A stretch of DNA of 64,000 bases, taken from assembly GCF_010725725.1 (NCBI RefSeq), contig NZ_AP022599.1, forward strand, positions 124,001-188,000, written 5' to 3'. A model generated the notes under the pieces. That model was not told the origin of the DNA. It did not search any database and saw only the letters and a list, made by a program, of their open reading frames with translations. The translations under genes and the position numbers were made by a program. This DNA comes from Mycolicibacterium pulveris (GTDB taxonomy: Bacteria > Actinomycetota > Actinomycetes > Mycobacteriales > Mycobacteriaceae). Below, in pieces: positions 37,396 through 47,011 of the stretch (within the stretch, counting starts at the first letter, position 1; each line of letters opens with the position of its first letter).

Positions 37396-38748
37396 TCAGC
37401 CCGCGATCGCCCGAAGCGGCTGCGGCAACGTTCTTTTCGACCGTTGCGGACCCAGGACCGCCGCACCGTAGGGCCGGGTCAGAAGCCGGCGCGCCACCGC
37501 GTTCACCTCGTCGACGGTCACGGCGTCGATCTTGGCGAGGGTCTGTTCGATGGTGCGGTGTTCGCCGAAATTCAGTTCGTTGCGGCCGAGGCGGTTCATT
37601 CGCGAGCCCGAGTCCTCGAGCCCGAGAACCAGCCCGCCGCGCAGCGAGCCTTTCGCGATCCGGCACTCCGCCTCGGTGATGCCGTCGCGCGCCACCTCCT
37701 GCAGTACATCGGTGGTCACCCGGACCACGTCGTCGAACCGCTCGGGCAGGCACGCGGTGTAGACGGACAGCGCACCGCTGTCGGAGAAGGTGTCGACGGT
37801 CGAATACACCGAGTACGCCAACCCGCGGCGCTCGCGGATCTCTTGGAACAGGCGCGAACTGAGCCCGCCACCCAGCGCGTTGTTGAGCACCGCCAGCGCC
37901 CATCGGTGTTCCCAGTGGCGCCCCGGCGTGCGCACACCCAGCGACAGATGGGTCTGCTCGGCGTCGCGACTGACCAGTCGCAGGCTCGGCTGTCCGCCTA
38001 CGCGGCCGGTGCCCTTACGCGGCGGCACGGGGTCGCGGCCGTGGACCAGTCGCGGCCCGAAGTAGTTGCGCACCAACGTGACAACGTCGTCGTGGTCGAC
38101 CTTTCCGGCGACCGCCACCACCATCCGCTGCGGTGTGTAGCGGCGAAGATGAAACGAATGCAGTTGCGCGCGGGTCATCGCCGAGACCGAGTCGACGCTG
38201 CCGATCACCGGCCTGCCGACCGGATGCGTGCCGAACATCGCCGAGAGGAAGACGTCGCCGAGCGTGTCCTCGGGGTCGTCGTCGCGCATCGCGATCTCCT
38301 CGAGCACGACATCGCGTTCGACCTCGACGTCGTCTTGCGCGCACCGGCCGCGCAGCACCACGTCCGCGACCAGGTCGACGGCCAGCTCCAGGTCGGTGTT
38401 CAGCACGTGGGCGTAGTAGCAGGTGTGCTCCCTGGCCGTGAAGGCGTTGAACTCTCCCCCGACGGCGTCCATGGCCTGGGCGATGTCGACGGCCGTGCGC
38501 GTCGGGGTCGACTTGAACAGCAGGTGCTCAAGAAAGTGCGCGGCACCGGCCACGGTCGGTCCCTCGTCTCGGGACCCCACGTCCACCCACACCCCGACCG
38601 ACGCCGAATGCACCGACGGCAGGTATTCGGTGACCACGCGCAGCCCTCCGGGCAGGAGCGTGCGGCGAACGGTGAAAAGGTCCCGGGTCGAAGACTCCGC
38701 GTCATCTCCGACCCGGCGCAACGCCCTAGCTGCTGCCCGTGGTGGCAT
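37396..38748 (-). CDS. pepR: M16 zinc metalloprotease PepR
   Basis: A 450-residue processing-peptidase-like enzyme. Inverted zinc motif H-x2-E-H in [14 protein letters not shown] (about residue 63), with the distal Glu in the ECRIAK / [16 protein letters not shown] neighbourhood. ATG 38748 overlaps the 3' end of pnp by 23 bases. The pnp-pepR order is conserved in actinobacteria. Confidence 0.9.
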   Translation of the reverse strand: MPPRAAARALRRVGDDAESSTRDLFTVRRTLLPGGLRVVTEYLPSVHSASVGVWVDVGSRDEGPTVAGAAHFLEHLLFKSTPTRTAVDIAQAMDAVGGEFNAFTAREHTCYYAHVLNTDLELAVDLVADVVLRGRCAQDDVEVERDVVLEEIAMRDDDPEDTLGDVFLSAMFGTHPVGRPVIGSVDSVSAMTRAQLHSFHLRRYTPQRMVVAVAGKVDHDDVVTLVRNYFGPRLVHGRDPVPPRKGTGRVGGQPSLRLVSRDAEQTHLSLGVRTPGRHWEHRWALAVLNNALGGGLSSRLFQEIRERRGLAYSVYSTVDTFSDSGALSVYTACLPERFDDVVRVTTDVLQEVARDGITEAECRIAKGSLRGGLVLGLEDSGSRMNRLGRNELNFGEHRTIEQTLAKIDAVTVDEVNAVARRLLTRPYGAAVLGPQRSKRTLPQPLRAIAG

Positions 38749-41023
38749 CTGCCGGTGCGGTCTCCGAGTCGGATTCCTCCGAGTCGTCTTCGACGAGGAT
38801 CAGCGAGATCTTGCCCCGAGTGTCGATGTCGGCGATCTCCACGCGCAGCTTGTCGCCGACCTTGACCACGTCTTCGACCTTCGCGATGCGCTTGCCCTTG
38901 CCGAGCTTGGAGATGTGCACCAGCCCGTCACGGCCGGGCAGCAGCGAGACGAAAGCTCCAAAGTCAGTGGTCTTCACCACCGTGCCGAGGAACCGCTCGC
39001 TGACCTTGGGCAGCTGCGGGTTGGCGATCGCGTTGATCTTGTCGATGGCGGCCTGCGCCGACGGGCCGTCGGTGGCGCCGACGAACACGGTGCCGTCGTC
39101 CTCGATGGAGATCTGCGCACCGGTTTCCTCGGTGATCTGGTTGATCACCTTGCCCTTGGGTCCGATCACCTCGCCGATCTTGTCCACCGGCACTTTGATC
39201 GTGGTGATCCGCGGCGCGTACGGGCTCATCTCGTCGGGACCGTCGATCGCCTCGTTCATCACCTCGAGTATCGTCAGCCGGGCATCCTTGGCCTGCTCCA
39301 GCGCGCTTGCCAGCACCTGCGACGGGATGCCGTCGAGCTTGGTGTCGAGCTGCAGCGCGGTGACGAAATCCTTGGTGCCCGCCACCTTGAAGTCCATGTC
39401 GCCGAATGCGTCCTCGGCGCCGAGGATGTCGGTCAGCGCTACGAAGCGGCGTTCGATCGTGGTGCCGGAGGGCCCCTCGACCTCGACGTCGTCGGACACC
39501 AGACCCATCGCGATGCCCGCGACCGGCGCCTTCAGCGGCACGCCCGCGTTGAGCAGCGCCAACGTCGACGCGCACACCGAGCCCATCGACGTCGAGCCGT
39601 TGGAGCCCAACGCCTCTGACACCTGACGGATGGAGTACGGGAACTCCTCGATGCTGGGCAGCACCGGCACCAACGCCCGCTCGGCCAGCGCGCCGTGACC
39701 GATCTCGCGGCGCTTGGGTGAACCGACGCGACCGGTCTCACCGGTCGAATACGGCGGGAAGTTGTAGTGGTGCATGTAGCGCTTGGTGGTTTCGGGCCCC
39801 AGCGAGTCGATCTGCTGGGCCATCTTCATCATGTCCAGCGTGGTGATACCGAGGATCTGCGTCTCGCCGCGCTCGAAAAGGGCGCTGCCGTGTGCGCGCG
39901 GCACCACGGCCACCTCCGCGCTCAACGCGCGGATGTCGGTGACACCGCGACCGTCGATGCGGAAATGGTCGGTCAAGATGCGTTGGCGCACAAGCTTCTT
40001 GGTCAACGACCGAAATGCGGCGCCGATCTCCTTCTCGCGGCCCTCATACTGCTCGCCCAGTCGCTCGAGCACCTCGGCCTTGATCTCATCGGTGCGGTCG
40101 TTGCGCTCCTGCTTGCCGGGGATGGTCAGCGCCTCGGCCAGCGCGTCGTTGGCCACCGCGGACACGGCGTCGTAGACGTCGTCGGCGTACTCGGGGAACA
40201 CCGGGTATTCGCCGACCGGCTTGGCGGCGCGCTCGGCCAGCTCCTGCTGGGCACGCACCAGGGTCCTGATGAACGGTTTGGCGGCCTCGAGCCCTTCGGC
40301 GACAACGGATTCCGTCGGGGCTTGGGCGCCACCCTCGATCAGTTCGATGACGTTGTCGGTGGCCTCGGCCTCGACCATCATGATCGCGACCTCGTCGTCC
40401 TGCTCGCCGGTGCCCGCGACGACGCGGCCGGCGACGACCATGTCGAACACCGCACGCTCGAGCTGCTCGACGGTCGGAAACGCCACCCAGGTAGCCCCTG
40501 CATCTCCGGCATCGGGGACCAGCGCCACCCGCACACCGCCGATGGGGCCGGAGAACGGCAGCCCGGCCAGTTGGGTGGACATCGACGCGGCGTTGATGGC
40601 CACCACGTCGTAGAGCTGGTTGGGATCCAGCGACATCACGGTGACGACGATCTGGATCTCGTTGCGCAGGCCGTCGACGAACGACGGGCGCAGCGGGCGG
40701 TCGATCAGCCGACAGGTCAGGATCGCGTCGGTGGACGGGCGGCCCTCTCGGCGGAAGAACGAGCCGGGGATGCGGCCCGCGGCATACATGCGCTCTTCGA
40801 CGTCGACCGTCAGCGGGAAGAAGTCGAAGTGGTCCTTGGGGTTCTTGCTGGCGGTGGTCGCCGACAACAACATGGTCTCGTCGTCGAGGTAGGCGACGGC
40901 GGAGCCGGCGGCCTGCTGGGCCAGCCGACCGGTTTCGAAACGGATGGTGCGGGTGCCGAAGCTCCCGTTGTCGATCACGGCGGTCGATTCGTATACGCCG
41001 TCTTCGATTTCAACTACAGACAT
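38726..41023 (-). CDS. pnp: Polyribonucleotide nucleotidyltransferase (GpsI/PNPase)
   Basis: Phosphorolytic 3'-5' exoribonuclease and RNA tailing enzyme. Two RNase PH domains (first with [25 protein letters not shown]; second with [32 protein letters not shown], quoted only in part: [18 protein letters not shown]), then KH (VGKVINQI-like [15 protein letters not shown]) and S1 ([20 protein letters not shown]) domains. 765 residues. Follows rpsO. Confidence 0.95.
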   Translation of the reverse strand: MSVVEIEDGVYESTAVIDNGSFGTRTIRFETGRLAQQAAGSAVAYLDDETMLLSATTASKNPKDHFDFFPLTVDVEERMYAAGRIPGSFFRREGRPSTDAILTCRLIDRPLRPSFVDGLRNEIQIVVTVMSLDPNQLYDVVAINAASMSTQLAGLPFSGPIGGVRVALVPDAGDAGATWVAFPTVEQLERAVFDMVVAGRVVAGTGEQDDEVAIMMVEAEATDNVIELIEGGAQAPTESVVAEGLEAAKPFIRTLVRAQQELAERAAKPVGEYPVFPEYADDVYDAVSAVANDALAEALTIPGKQERNDRTDEIKAEVLERLGEQYEGREKEIGAAFRSLTKKLVRQRILTDHFRIDGRGVTDIRALSAEVAVVPRAHGSALFERGETQILGITTLDMMKMAQQIDSLGPETTKRYMHHYNFPPYSTGETGRVGSPKRREIGHGALAERALVPVLPSIEEFPYSIRQVSEALGSNGSTSMGSVCASTLALLNAGVPLKAPVAGIAMGLVSDDVEVEGPSGTTIERRFVALTDILGAEDAFGDMDFKVAGTKDFVTALQLDTKLDGIPSQVLASALEQAKDARLTILEVMNEAIDGPDEMSPYAPRITTIKVPVDKIGEVIGPKGKVINQITEETGAQISIEDDGTVFVGATDGPSAQAAIDKINAIANPQLPKVSERFLGTVVKTTDFGAFVSLLPGRDGLVHISKLGKGKRIAKVEDVVKVGDKLRVEIADIDTRGKISLILVEDDSEESDSETAPADATTGSS

Positions 41024-41120
41024 ATGCGTCCGTATGGCCTCTCTGGATTCATTTCAGCTGTTTCGCGACATCACAGCGTGAAAACCATCGGCCTGGATGC
41101 GGCTACGGCCATCGATCGAA

Positions 41121-41155
41121 GCTGCCGGTCTACCCCGTGGTGGGGAACCGGCAGC
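41121..41155 (-). terminator. Strong hairpin between rpsO and pnp
   Basis: Arms GCTGCCGGT (41121-41129) and ACCGGCAGC (41147-41155), with inner CCCC/GGGG pairing. It sits in the 286-base rpsO-pnp gap. In other bacteria a hairpin here is an rpsO terminator/attenuator or an RNase III site in pnp control. Confidence 0.6.
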
Positions 41156-41309
41156 CACTACCGAAGACCGCGCGATCAGGCGGGTTCGCGATATGACGCG
41201 CGGGAGCGGTTTGCGCGGAACTGCGAAAACCGCACCCAGACGTTCGAGCCGGATGGCTTGTATGAACTCATCCATCCTACATTGCCGCAGGTACGGCGAA
41301 GTGTGGGCG

Positions 41310-41579
41310 TCAGCGACGCAGGCCCAGCCGCTCGATCAGCGAGCGATACCGCTCCACGTCGACCTGGGCGACGTACTTCAGCAGCCGGCGCCGACGGCCG
41401 ACCAGCAGCAGCAGCCCGCGCCGGGAGTGGTGGTCGTGCTTGTGCACCTTCAGGTGCTCGGTCAGGTCGGTGATCCGCTTGGTCAGCAGCGCGACCTGGG
41501 CTTCCGGGGAGCCGGTGTCGGTCTCATGCAGGCCGTACTGGCTGAGAATCTCTTTTTTCTGTTCGGCGGTGAGCGCCAC
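41310..41579 (-). CDS. rpsO: Ribosomal protein S15
   Basis: 89 residues; GTG 41579 gives the standard start [11 protein letters not shown]. Contains the conserved [16 protein letters not shown] and [22 protein letters not shown] rRNA-binding parts and ends in LIERLGLRR. The longer in-frame extension to 41645 is not part of S15. Confidence 0.97.
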   Translation of the reverse strand: MALTAEQKKEILSQYGLHETDTGSPEAQVALLTKRITDLTEHLKVHKHDHHSRRGLLLLVGRRRRLLKYVAQVDVERYRSLIERLGLRR

Positions 41580-41766
41580 GAAGTAACTCCATATCCATCG
41601 GTCCGCGACAGGTCTCATCCGGGTGGCCACCGCGAACTGCAGCACACGCCGGGTCGGCTGTGGAGTTTAGCAGCGCGCGGGTACGGCGACGAAATCGCTC
41701 GCGAAACGTACAAGGGCTGCTATCAGCGCCGGATCACGACCCTGGTGTACATCTCGCGACGGGAAC

Positions 41767-42750
41767 TCAGTGCGCCGCCAGGATCGAGCGGGCCCGCTCG
41801 GTGTCGGCGCCCATCGCTTCGATCAGGTCCTCGACATTGGCGAACTTCTCCTGCCCGCGGATGCGTGCGACGAAGTCCAGCGCGACGTGTTGGCCGTACA
41901 GGTCGGCGTTGGTGTCGAGGACGAACGCCTCGACCGTGCGGGTCCGCCCGGAGAACGTGGGGTTGGTGCCCACCGACACCGCGGCCTGATACCGCTCCCC
42001 CGGAATCACCGACCCGGCGATGGGCCCGTGGCCCAGGACGGTGAACCACGCGGCGTAGACGCCGTCGGCCGGGATGGCCGAGTACATCGGCGGCGCCACG
42101 TTGGCGGTCGGAAAGCCGAGCACCTTTCCGCGCCCGTCGCCGCGGACCACCACCCCTTCGACGCGGTGCGGGCGGCCCAGCGCTTCGGCGGCGGCGACGA
42201 CGTCACCGGCGTCCACGCACGACCGGATGTAGGTCGACGAGAACGTGACGACCTCCTCGTGGTTGTGGTCGGTGACCTCCGTGACCAGCGACATGCTTTC
42301 GACCGCGAAGCCGAACCGCTCGCCGGCCTTGCGCAGCAGCTGGACGTTGCCCGCGGCCTTCTTGCCGAACGTGAAGTTCTCCCCGACCACCACCTCCACC
42401 ACGTGCAGGCGTTCGACCAGCAGTTCGTGGATGTAGCGCTCCGGGGTCAACTTCATGAAGTCGGCGGTGAACGGCATCACCAGAAACACGTCGACGCCGA
42501 ATTCCTCGACCAGTTCGGCGCGCCGGGTCAGCGTGGTCAGCTGGGCGGGATGGCTGCCCGGGAACACGACCTCCATCGGGTGGGGATCGAACGTCATCAC
42601 CACGGTCGGCACGCCGCGTTCCCGACCGGCCTTGACCGCGTGCTTGATCAACTCCTGGTGGCCGCGATGCACACCGTCGAACACGCCGATCGTGATGACG
42701 CATCGGCCCCAGTCGGTGGGGATGTCCTCCTGTCCGCGCCAACGCTGCAC
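41767..42750 (-). CDS. ribF: Bifunctional riboflavin kinase / FAD synthetase
   Basis: Makes FMN and FAD. N-terminal adenylyltransferase domain (TIGVFDGVHRGHQELI; FTFGKKAAGN; FSSTYIRSCVDAGDV) and C-terminal kinase domain (GRGKVLGFPTANV; VSVGTNPTFSG). 327 residues, GTG 42750. Lies between rpsO and divergent mntR. Confidence 0.95.
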   Translation of the reverse strand: MQRWRGQEDIPTDWGRCVITIGVFDGVHRGHQELIKHAVKAGRERGVPTVVMTFDPHPMEVVFPGSHPAQLTTLTRRAELVEEFGVDVFLVMPFTADFMKLTPERYIHELLVERLHVVEVVVGENFTFGKKAAGNVQLLRKAGERFGFAVESMSLVTEVTDHNHEEVVTFSSTYIRSCVDAGDVVAAAEALGRPHRVEGVVVRGDGRGKVLGFPTANVAPPMYSAIPADGVYAAWFTVLGHGPIAGSVIPGERYQAAVSVGTNPTFSGRTRTVEAFVLDTNADLYGQHVALDFVARIRGQEKFANVEDLIEAMGADTERARSILAAH

Positions 42751-42818
42751 AGTCGCAAGCCTAACGGCGCGCCGTGCCGCCCGGCTGCGCGAGATCCCCA
42801 GATGAGGTGATGATTGCC

Positions 42819-42824
42819 TAAACT
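42819..42824 (+). promoter_or_regulatory. -10 element of a likely leaderless mntR promoter
   Basis: TAAACT ends 8 bases before the mntR GTG (42833). With the usual 6-8 base distance to the transcription start, the message would begin at or next to the start codon. No ribosome site precedes the GTG. Confidence 0.45.
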
Positions 42825-42832
42825 TTGTACTT

Positions 42833-43537
42833 GTGAGTGTGGCCGGCGATGCGCGTGACCTGACGACGGTTGCCCAGGACTACTTGAAAGTCATCTGGAC
42901 CGTCCAGGAGTGGTCGCTGGAAAAGGTCAGCACCAAGCTGTTGGCCGAGCGGATCGGCGTGTCGGCCAGTACCGCGTCGGAGTCCATTCGCAAACTGGCC
43001 GACCAGGGGCTGGTCAACCACGAGAAGTACGGCGAGGTGACGCTGACCGAGGCCGGGCGGGCGGCCGCGCTGGCGATGGTGCGCCGGCACCGGCTGATGG
43101 AAACCTTCCTGGTGCGTGAACTCGGTTACAGCTGGGACGAGGTGCACGACGAGGCCGAGGTGCTCGAGCACGCGGTTTCCGACCGGATGCTCGACCGCAT
43201 CGACGCCAAGCTCGGCTATCCGACCCGCGATCCGCACGGCGACCCGATCCCCGCCCGCGACGGGCGGGTGCCGACCCCGCCGGCGCGCCAGTTGTCGGTC
43301 TGCGACGACGGCGACACCGGCACCGTGGCCCGGATCTCGGACGCGGACCCGGAGATGCTGCGCTACTTCGACAGCGTCGGCATCAGCCTGGACTCGCGAT
43401 TGCAGGTGCTGGCCCGCCGCGATTTCGCGGGAATGATCTCGGTGGCCGTCAAGTCGGCCGACGCCGGTGAGAACGATCCGGGCACCACAGTGGATCTGGG
43501 CAGCCCTGCCGCCGAGGCGATCTGGGTGATCGGTTAG
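42833..43537 (+). CDS. mntR: DtxR-family metalloregulator (SirR/MntR, Rv2788-like)
   Basis: A 234-residue DtxR-type repressor. Winged helix (VSTKLLAERIGVSASTASESIRKLADQGLV), metal/dimerisation domain (HRLMETFLVRELGYSWDEVHDEAEVLEHAVSD, partly: LGYSWDEVHDEAEVLEH with its Glu and His ligands) and C-terminal FeoA-like domain. The M. tuberculosis counterpart acts as a manganese-dependent repressor (MntR). The stop overlaps the convergent htpX remnant. Confidence 0.88.
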   Translation: MSVAGDARDLTTVAQDYLKVIWTVQEWSLEKVSTKLLAERIGVSASTASESIRKLADQGLVNHEKYGEVTLTEAGRAAALAMVRRHRLMETFLVRELGYSWDEVHDEAEVLEHAVSDRMLDRIDAKLGYPTRDPHGDPIPARDGRVPTPPARQLSVCDDGDTGTVARISDADPEMLRYFDSVGISLDSRLQVLARRDFAGMISVAVKSADAGENDPGTTVDLGSPAAEAIWVIG

Positions 43538-43899
43538 CCGATCCACGCGCTGCGCGCGGGTCGGCCATCGCGTGCCAGCGATTCGAGCCGGGCGATGCGC
43601 CGCTGCACCGGCGGGTGCGTGGAGAACAGCCGCGGCATCGGCTGACCCGCCTGATCGGCGAGATCGCCGACCATGGCATACAACCGGGGCGCCTCGGTAC
43701 GGCTCAACGGCCGGGCCCGCATCGCCCGCAACGCGATCCGGTCGCTGTAGAAGTAGATCACCGCGTTGAACGCAACCGAAACGATGCCGGCGATGACCAG
43801 CCCGGCGCTGCCGCCCAACCACTGACCGACCAGCAGAATCATCGCGGTCAGCAAACCGAGCAGAGCGGCGGTCTTCAGCCAGTTCGTGGCGCGGCGCAC
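43534..43899 (-). pseudogene. htpX: htpX remnant with in-frame loss of the catalytic core
   Basis: 121 codons with GTG 43899 after AAGGGGGTTG. Residues 1-90 match the HtpX membrane protease N-terminus (RRATNWLKTAALLGLLTAMI, then YFYSDRIALRAMRARPLS and APRLYAMVGDLADQAGQPMPRL), including two transmembrane helices. Residues 91-121 match its extreme C-terminus (FSTHPPVQRRIARLE). Everything between, including the HExxH zinc site, is missing without a frameshift; a full HtpX has about 285 residues. It cannot be an active protease, though a small membrane product could still be made. Confidence 0.8.
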
Positions 43900-43900
43900 T

Positions 43901-44083
43901 TCAACCCCCTTCCGTAACAAAGCCTTCGAGTTTCATGAAATGAAACGCCCCGCGCACACCCTGTAATTCCAAGTACCGCAGGCTCTCTCGGGTCAGATAG
44001 GTCTGGCCGGGAATATTCGCAGGCCGAATTTCGTCGATGGTTAGTGGGTTGGTGCACGCCATTTTTCGAGTACCAACCGCCAC
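43901..44083 (-). CDS. Small hypothetical protein upstream of the htpX remnant
   Basis: Up to 60 codons (GTG 44083; ATG 44059 gives a 53-codon form MACTNPLTIDEIRPANIPG). It ends one base before the htpX remnant's GTG, so translation may be coupled. Lower GC than neighbours. No known domain. It may be a chance frame, but length and coupling make it worth listing. Confidence 0.35.
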   Translation of the reverse strand: MAVGTRKMACTNPLTIDEIRPANIPGQTYLTRESLRYLELQGVRGAFHFMKLEGFVTEGG

Positions 44084-44127
44084 AAGAACTTTGAGAACCT
44101 TCGAGTATTTGCCATTGCGAGGGAGTG

Positions 44128-44868
44128 ATGAGCTTGCATAGCAACGGTTTTCCTCCAGCGTTGGGCGAACTCGAGCATGAGTTCGCGCAGTTGGCGTCCG
44201 AGATACCCGAGGGTGCGCACAAGAAGGCGTTATCGGTTCTGCACGGCATCGTCATGGAGATGTGGCGCAGCATCGAGCGTGACCGCGCGTCGGCCGCCGG
44301 AACGGGCACCACGCTGACGACCCGGGACATCGCAGACCTGTGGCAGGACGCGCCTCCGATGGAGGGTGCGGCCGTCAACCAGCCGCTGCCCGTCGGCAGC
44401 CAGGCGCCCGATTTCGCGTTGCCGGACTCCTCCGGCGACATGGTTCGGCTCAGCGACTACCGTGGCCGGCCCGTCGTGCTGGTGTTCTACCCGCTGGACT
44501 GGAGCCCGGGTTGCAGCCAGCAGCTCGACCTCTACCAGCAGGAGATCGACGAGTTCGAGGCCAGGAATGCGCAGGTACTCGGCATCTCGGTGGACAGTGT
44601 CTACAGCCATGGCGCGTGGGCCGCCACCCGCGGGTTGTCGATCCCGCTGCTGTCGGACTTTCACCCCAAGGGTGAGGTGGCGCTCCGCTACCGGGTGTGG
44701 CGTGACGGCGACGGCTTCAGCGAGCGCGCGATCTACGTGATCGACCCGCAGGGGCGGATCTCCTACCGCCACATCTCGCCATACCTGCACCACGTCCCCG
44801 ACATCTATGAATTACTGGGCGCGGTCGATGCCGCGCGCGCTGACCGCCCCGAGCGGCTGACAGCGTGA
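44128..44868 (+). CDS. Peroxiredoxin (AhpC/TSA family)
   Basis: A 246-residue protein: an N-terminal helical extension of about 85 residues (LEHEFAQLASEIPEGAHKKAL...), then a thioredoxin-fold redoxin domain starting VGSQAPDFALPDSSG. The peroxidatic Cys is in YPLDWSPGCSQQ (P-x3-S-x2-C pattern). A resolving Cys is not evident, so it may be recycled by the glutaredoxin/thioredoxin encoded next. ATG 44128. Confidence 0.85.
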   Translation: MSLHSNGFPPALGELEHEFAQLASEIPEGAHKKALSVLHGIVMEMWRSIERDRASAAGTGTTLTTRDIADLWQDAPPMEGAAVNQPLPVGSQAPDFALPDSSGDMVRLSDYRGRPVVLVFYPLDWSPGCSQQLDLYQQEIDEFEARNAQVLGISVDSVYSHGAWAATRGLSIPLLSDFHPKGEVALRYRVWRDGDGFSERAIYVIDPQGRISYRHISPYLHHVPDIYELLGAVDAARADRPERLTA

Positions 44869-44884
44869 AAGGAGGTATGAGGCA

Positions 44885-45184
44885 ATGACAACGCTTTCCA
44901 CGGTTTCTCCGCGCGGTCGCATGGCGGCACCGTCGGTGCGGCCCGTCGTCGTCTACGGCCGACGCTGGTGTGCGCTGACACAGATGGTGCGCCGCTACCT
45001 CGACCGCAGCGCGATCCCCTACCGCTACGTCGATCTCGACCAGCACCCGGAGGTCCACTCGCAGCTGGCGTGGATGACCGGGGGCCGGGTGGTCAACCCC
45101 GTGGTCGACGTCGGCGGCCGGCTGCTGGTCCAGCCGAGCATCGGAGAGCTGCAGTGGTCGTTGAGGCGAGGCGGGCGACGATGA
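44885..45184 (+). CDS. Glutaredoxin-like protein
   Basis: A 99-residue protein with VVVYGRRWCALTQMVRRYL: a single active-site Cys (C-x2-T), then a conserved thioredoxin-fold end (VVNPVVDVGGRLLVQPS). AAAGGAGGT ribosome site 8 bases before ATG 44885. It ends in an ATGA overlap with the thioredoxin gene, so the three genes form a redox relay operon. Confidence 0.8.
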   Translation: MTTLSTVSPRGRMAAPSVRPVVVYGRRWCALTQMVRRYLDRSAIPYRYVDLDQHPEVHSQLAWMTGGRVVNPVVDVGGRLLVQPSIGELQWSLRRGGRR

Positions 45185-45636
45185 GCGACCCCACGGCACA
45201 GGCGGTTTCGGTCATCACCTGCCCCGAGTGCGGCAAGGGCAACCGCGTGCGCCCGACGCCACGCGGAACCCCTCGCTGCGGCAACTGCCGAAAGCCGTTG
45301 CCGTGGCTCGTCGAGGCCGGCGCCGCGACCTTCGATACCGAACTGCAGTCGTCGGTGCCGGTGCTGGTGGACTTCTGGGCGCCCTGGTGCGGCCCGTGCC
45401 GCGCCGTGGCGCCCGCCCTCGAACAACTCGCCCGCCAGCGCGCCGGCCGCCTCAAAGTGGTCAAGCTCAACGTCGACGAGGCGCCGACAGTGGCCTCCCG
45501 CTTCGGCATTCAGGGCATTCCGCTGCTGATCCTTCACCGCGACGGCCGCGAAATCGCCCGGCTCACCGGTGCCGTGCCGCTGGCCCAGCTGCAGAGTTGG
45601 CTGGATCAGCAGCTCACGGCCGAGCCGAGTCCGTAG
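45181..45636 (+). CDS. Thioredoxin with N-terminal zinc finger (Trx2 type)
   Basis: A 151-residue thioredoxin-2-like protein. N-terminal zinc ribbon CPEC ... CGNC (residues about 14-37) and active site WAPWCGPCRAVAP with CGPC near residue 70; cis-Pro in GIQGIPLL. ATG 45181 overlaps the glutaredoxin stop. The 3' end overlaps the convergent DUF6632 gene by 23 bases. Confidence 0.9.
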   Translation: MSDPTAQAVSVITCPECGKGNRVRPTPRGTPRCGNCRKPLPWLVEAGAATFDTELQSSVPVLVDFWAPWCGPCRAVAPALEQLARQRAGRLKVVKLNVDEAPTVASRFGIQGIPLLILHRDGREIARLTGAVPLAQLQSWLDQQLTAEPSP

Positions 45637-46048
45637 CGGCACCGAAGTGCCGGGCCCGGTCGTCGCCGACTCTGAGACCGGAGGCCCGCACGAGCACCGC
45701 CAGCACGATCGCACCCAACATCAGCGCGGGCACATCGCCCACCAGATGGCCCATGTGATGCTCGCTGCGCACCGATTGCACGGCCATGATCACCGCGTGG
45801 ACGGCACTGGACCACACCACGAACCAGATCAGGCTGACGTGCGCGCGTGGGTTTCGCGCCGCCCACAACGCGAAGACACCGAGCGTCGCGTAGAGCCCGA
45901 CGATCATCATGAAGTAGTCGGAGTGGTGGGGCGAACCGGAATGCCACGCCCATCCCGACGGCCACAGTGCGGCCAGCGGATACAGCCCTATGGCCAGCAC
46001 GCCGAACACGCCGAGCGCGACTTGAAGCAGCTTGTATGGAGAGGCCAT
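45614..46048 (-). CDS. DUF6632-like four-helix membrane protein
   Basis: A 144-residue membrane protein with about four helices (residues 6-28, 42-62, 68-90, 102-120). It carries PLAALWPSGWAWHSG and HMGHLVGDVPALMLGA, both with conserved His and Trp. Name from recall. Function unknown. Confidence 0.68.
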   Translation of the reverse strand: MASPYKLLQVALGVFGVLAIGLYPLAALWPSGWAWHSGSPHHSDYFMMIVGLYATLGVFALWAARNPRAHVSLIWFVVWSSAVHAVIMAVQSVRSEHHMGHLVGDVPALMLGAIVLAVLVRASGLRVGDDRARHFGAATDSARP

Positions 46049-46129
46049 GTCGGCTCCCGTCTGTGGACGCGGGCGTCAGTATGCGCCCGCGACCGCGTGT
46101 TTCGCCCGCGAATCCCGAAGCACCGTGGG

Positions 46130-47011
46130 TTAGAGCGTCGCCGGGCGCAGCACGACGACGGATTTCGTGCGCGCCGACCGGTCCTGCAGCAACGCGATGA
46201 CGTGTCCGTCGGGGGCGGTGGCGGCGTAGATGCCCTCGATGCCTGCGGGGGCCAACGCCCGGCCGTGGCTGGCGGATTCGGCCTCCTCGGCCGTCAGGTC
46301 ACGGCGCGGAAACGACAGCAGGCAGGCTTCGTCGAGCGAGTACGACAGCCGCGGCTCATCGGCGAGGGCGTCGAGGTCGAGCGCCTCGTCCAACCCGAAG
46401 TTTCCGACCCGGGTGCGGCGCAGCGCGGTGAGGTGGCCGCCGACGCCCAGTGTGGCGCCGACGTCGCGGGCCAGCGCCCGGATGTAGGTGCCGCTGGAGC
46501 AGTCCACTTCCACGTCGATGTCGACGAGCCCGTCTTGGCGGCGGATTTCGAGCATGTCGAACCGGTCGATCCTGACGCGGCGCGGAGCCAACTCGACCGG
46601 CCGCCCCTCGCGGGCGAGCTTGTAGGCGCGCTGACCGCCGACCTTGACCGCGCTGACCGCCGACGGGATCTGGTCGATCTCGCCGCGCAGCGCGGCGATC
46701 GCGGATTCGATCTGGGCGTCGCTGACGTCGGCCGCCGAGACCGTTTGCAGCACTTCGCCTTCGGCGTCTTCGGTGGTCGTGGTCTGGCCCAGCCGGATCG
46801 TGGCCCCATACGACTTGTCGGCCGACGTCAGCAGGCCGAGGATCTTCGTGGCGCGCTCGATGCCGACGACCAGCACGCCGGTCGCCATCGGATCGAGGGT
46901 GCCCGCGTGCCCGACCTTGCGGGTGCCGAAGATACGCCGGCAGCGCCCGACCACGTCGTGGCTGGTCATTCCCGCCGGCTTGTCGACGATGACAAGACCC
47001 GCCTGGCTCAT
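46130..47011 (-). CDS. truB: tRNA pseudouridine(55) synthase TruB
   Basis: 293 residues, ATG 47011 overlapping the pptT stop. Catalytic Asp in [15 protein letters not shown]; also [17 protein letters not shown] and [15 protein letters not shown]. Modifies U55 of tRNA. Confidence 0.95.
   Translation of the reverse strand: MSQAGLVIVDKPAGMTSHDVVGRCRRIFGTRKVGHAGTLDPMATGVLVVGIERATKILGLLTSADKSYGATIRLGQTTTTEDAEGEVLQTVSAADVSDAQIESAIAALRGEIDQIPSAVSAVKVGGQRAYKLAREGRPVELAPRRVRIDRFDMLEIRRQDGLVDIDVEVDCSSGTYIRALARDVGATLGVGGHLTALRRTRVGNFGLDEALDLDALADEPRLSYSLDEACLLSFPRRDLTAEEAESASHGRALAPAGIEGIYAATAPDGHVIALLQDRSARTKSVVVLRPATL

Noticed and set aside
41054..41275. 73-codon - strand frame in the rpsO-pnp gap
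   Set aside because: It covers the hairpin, has no ribosome site or similarity, and the region is better explained as a leader.
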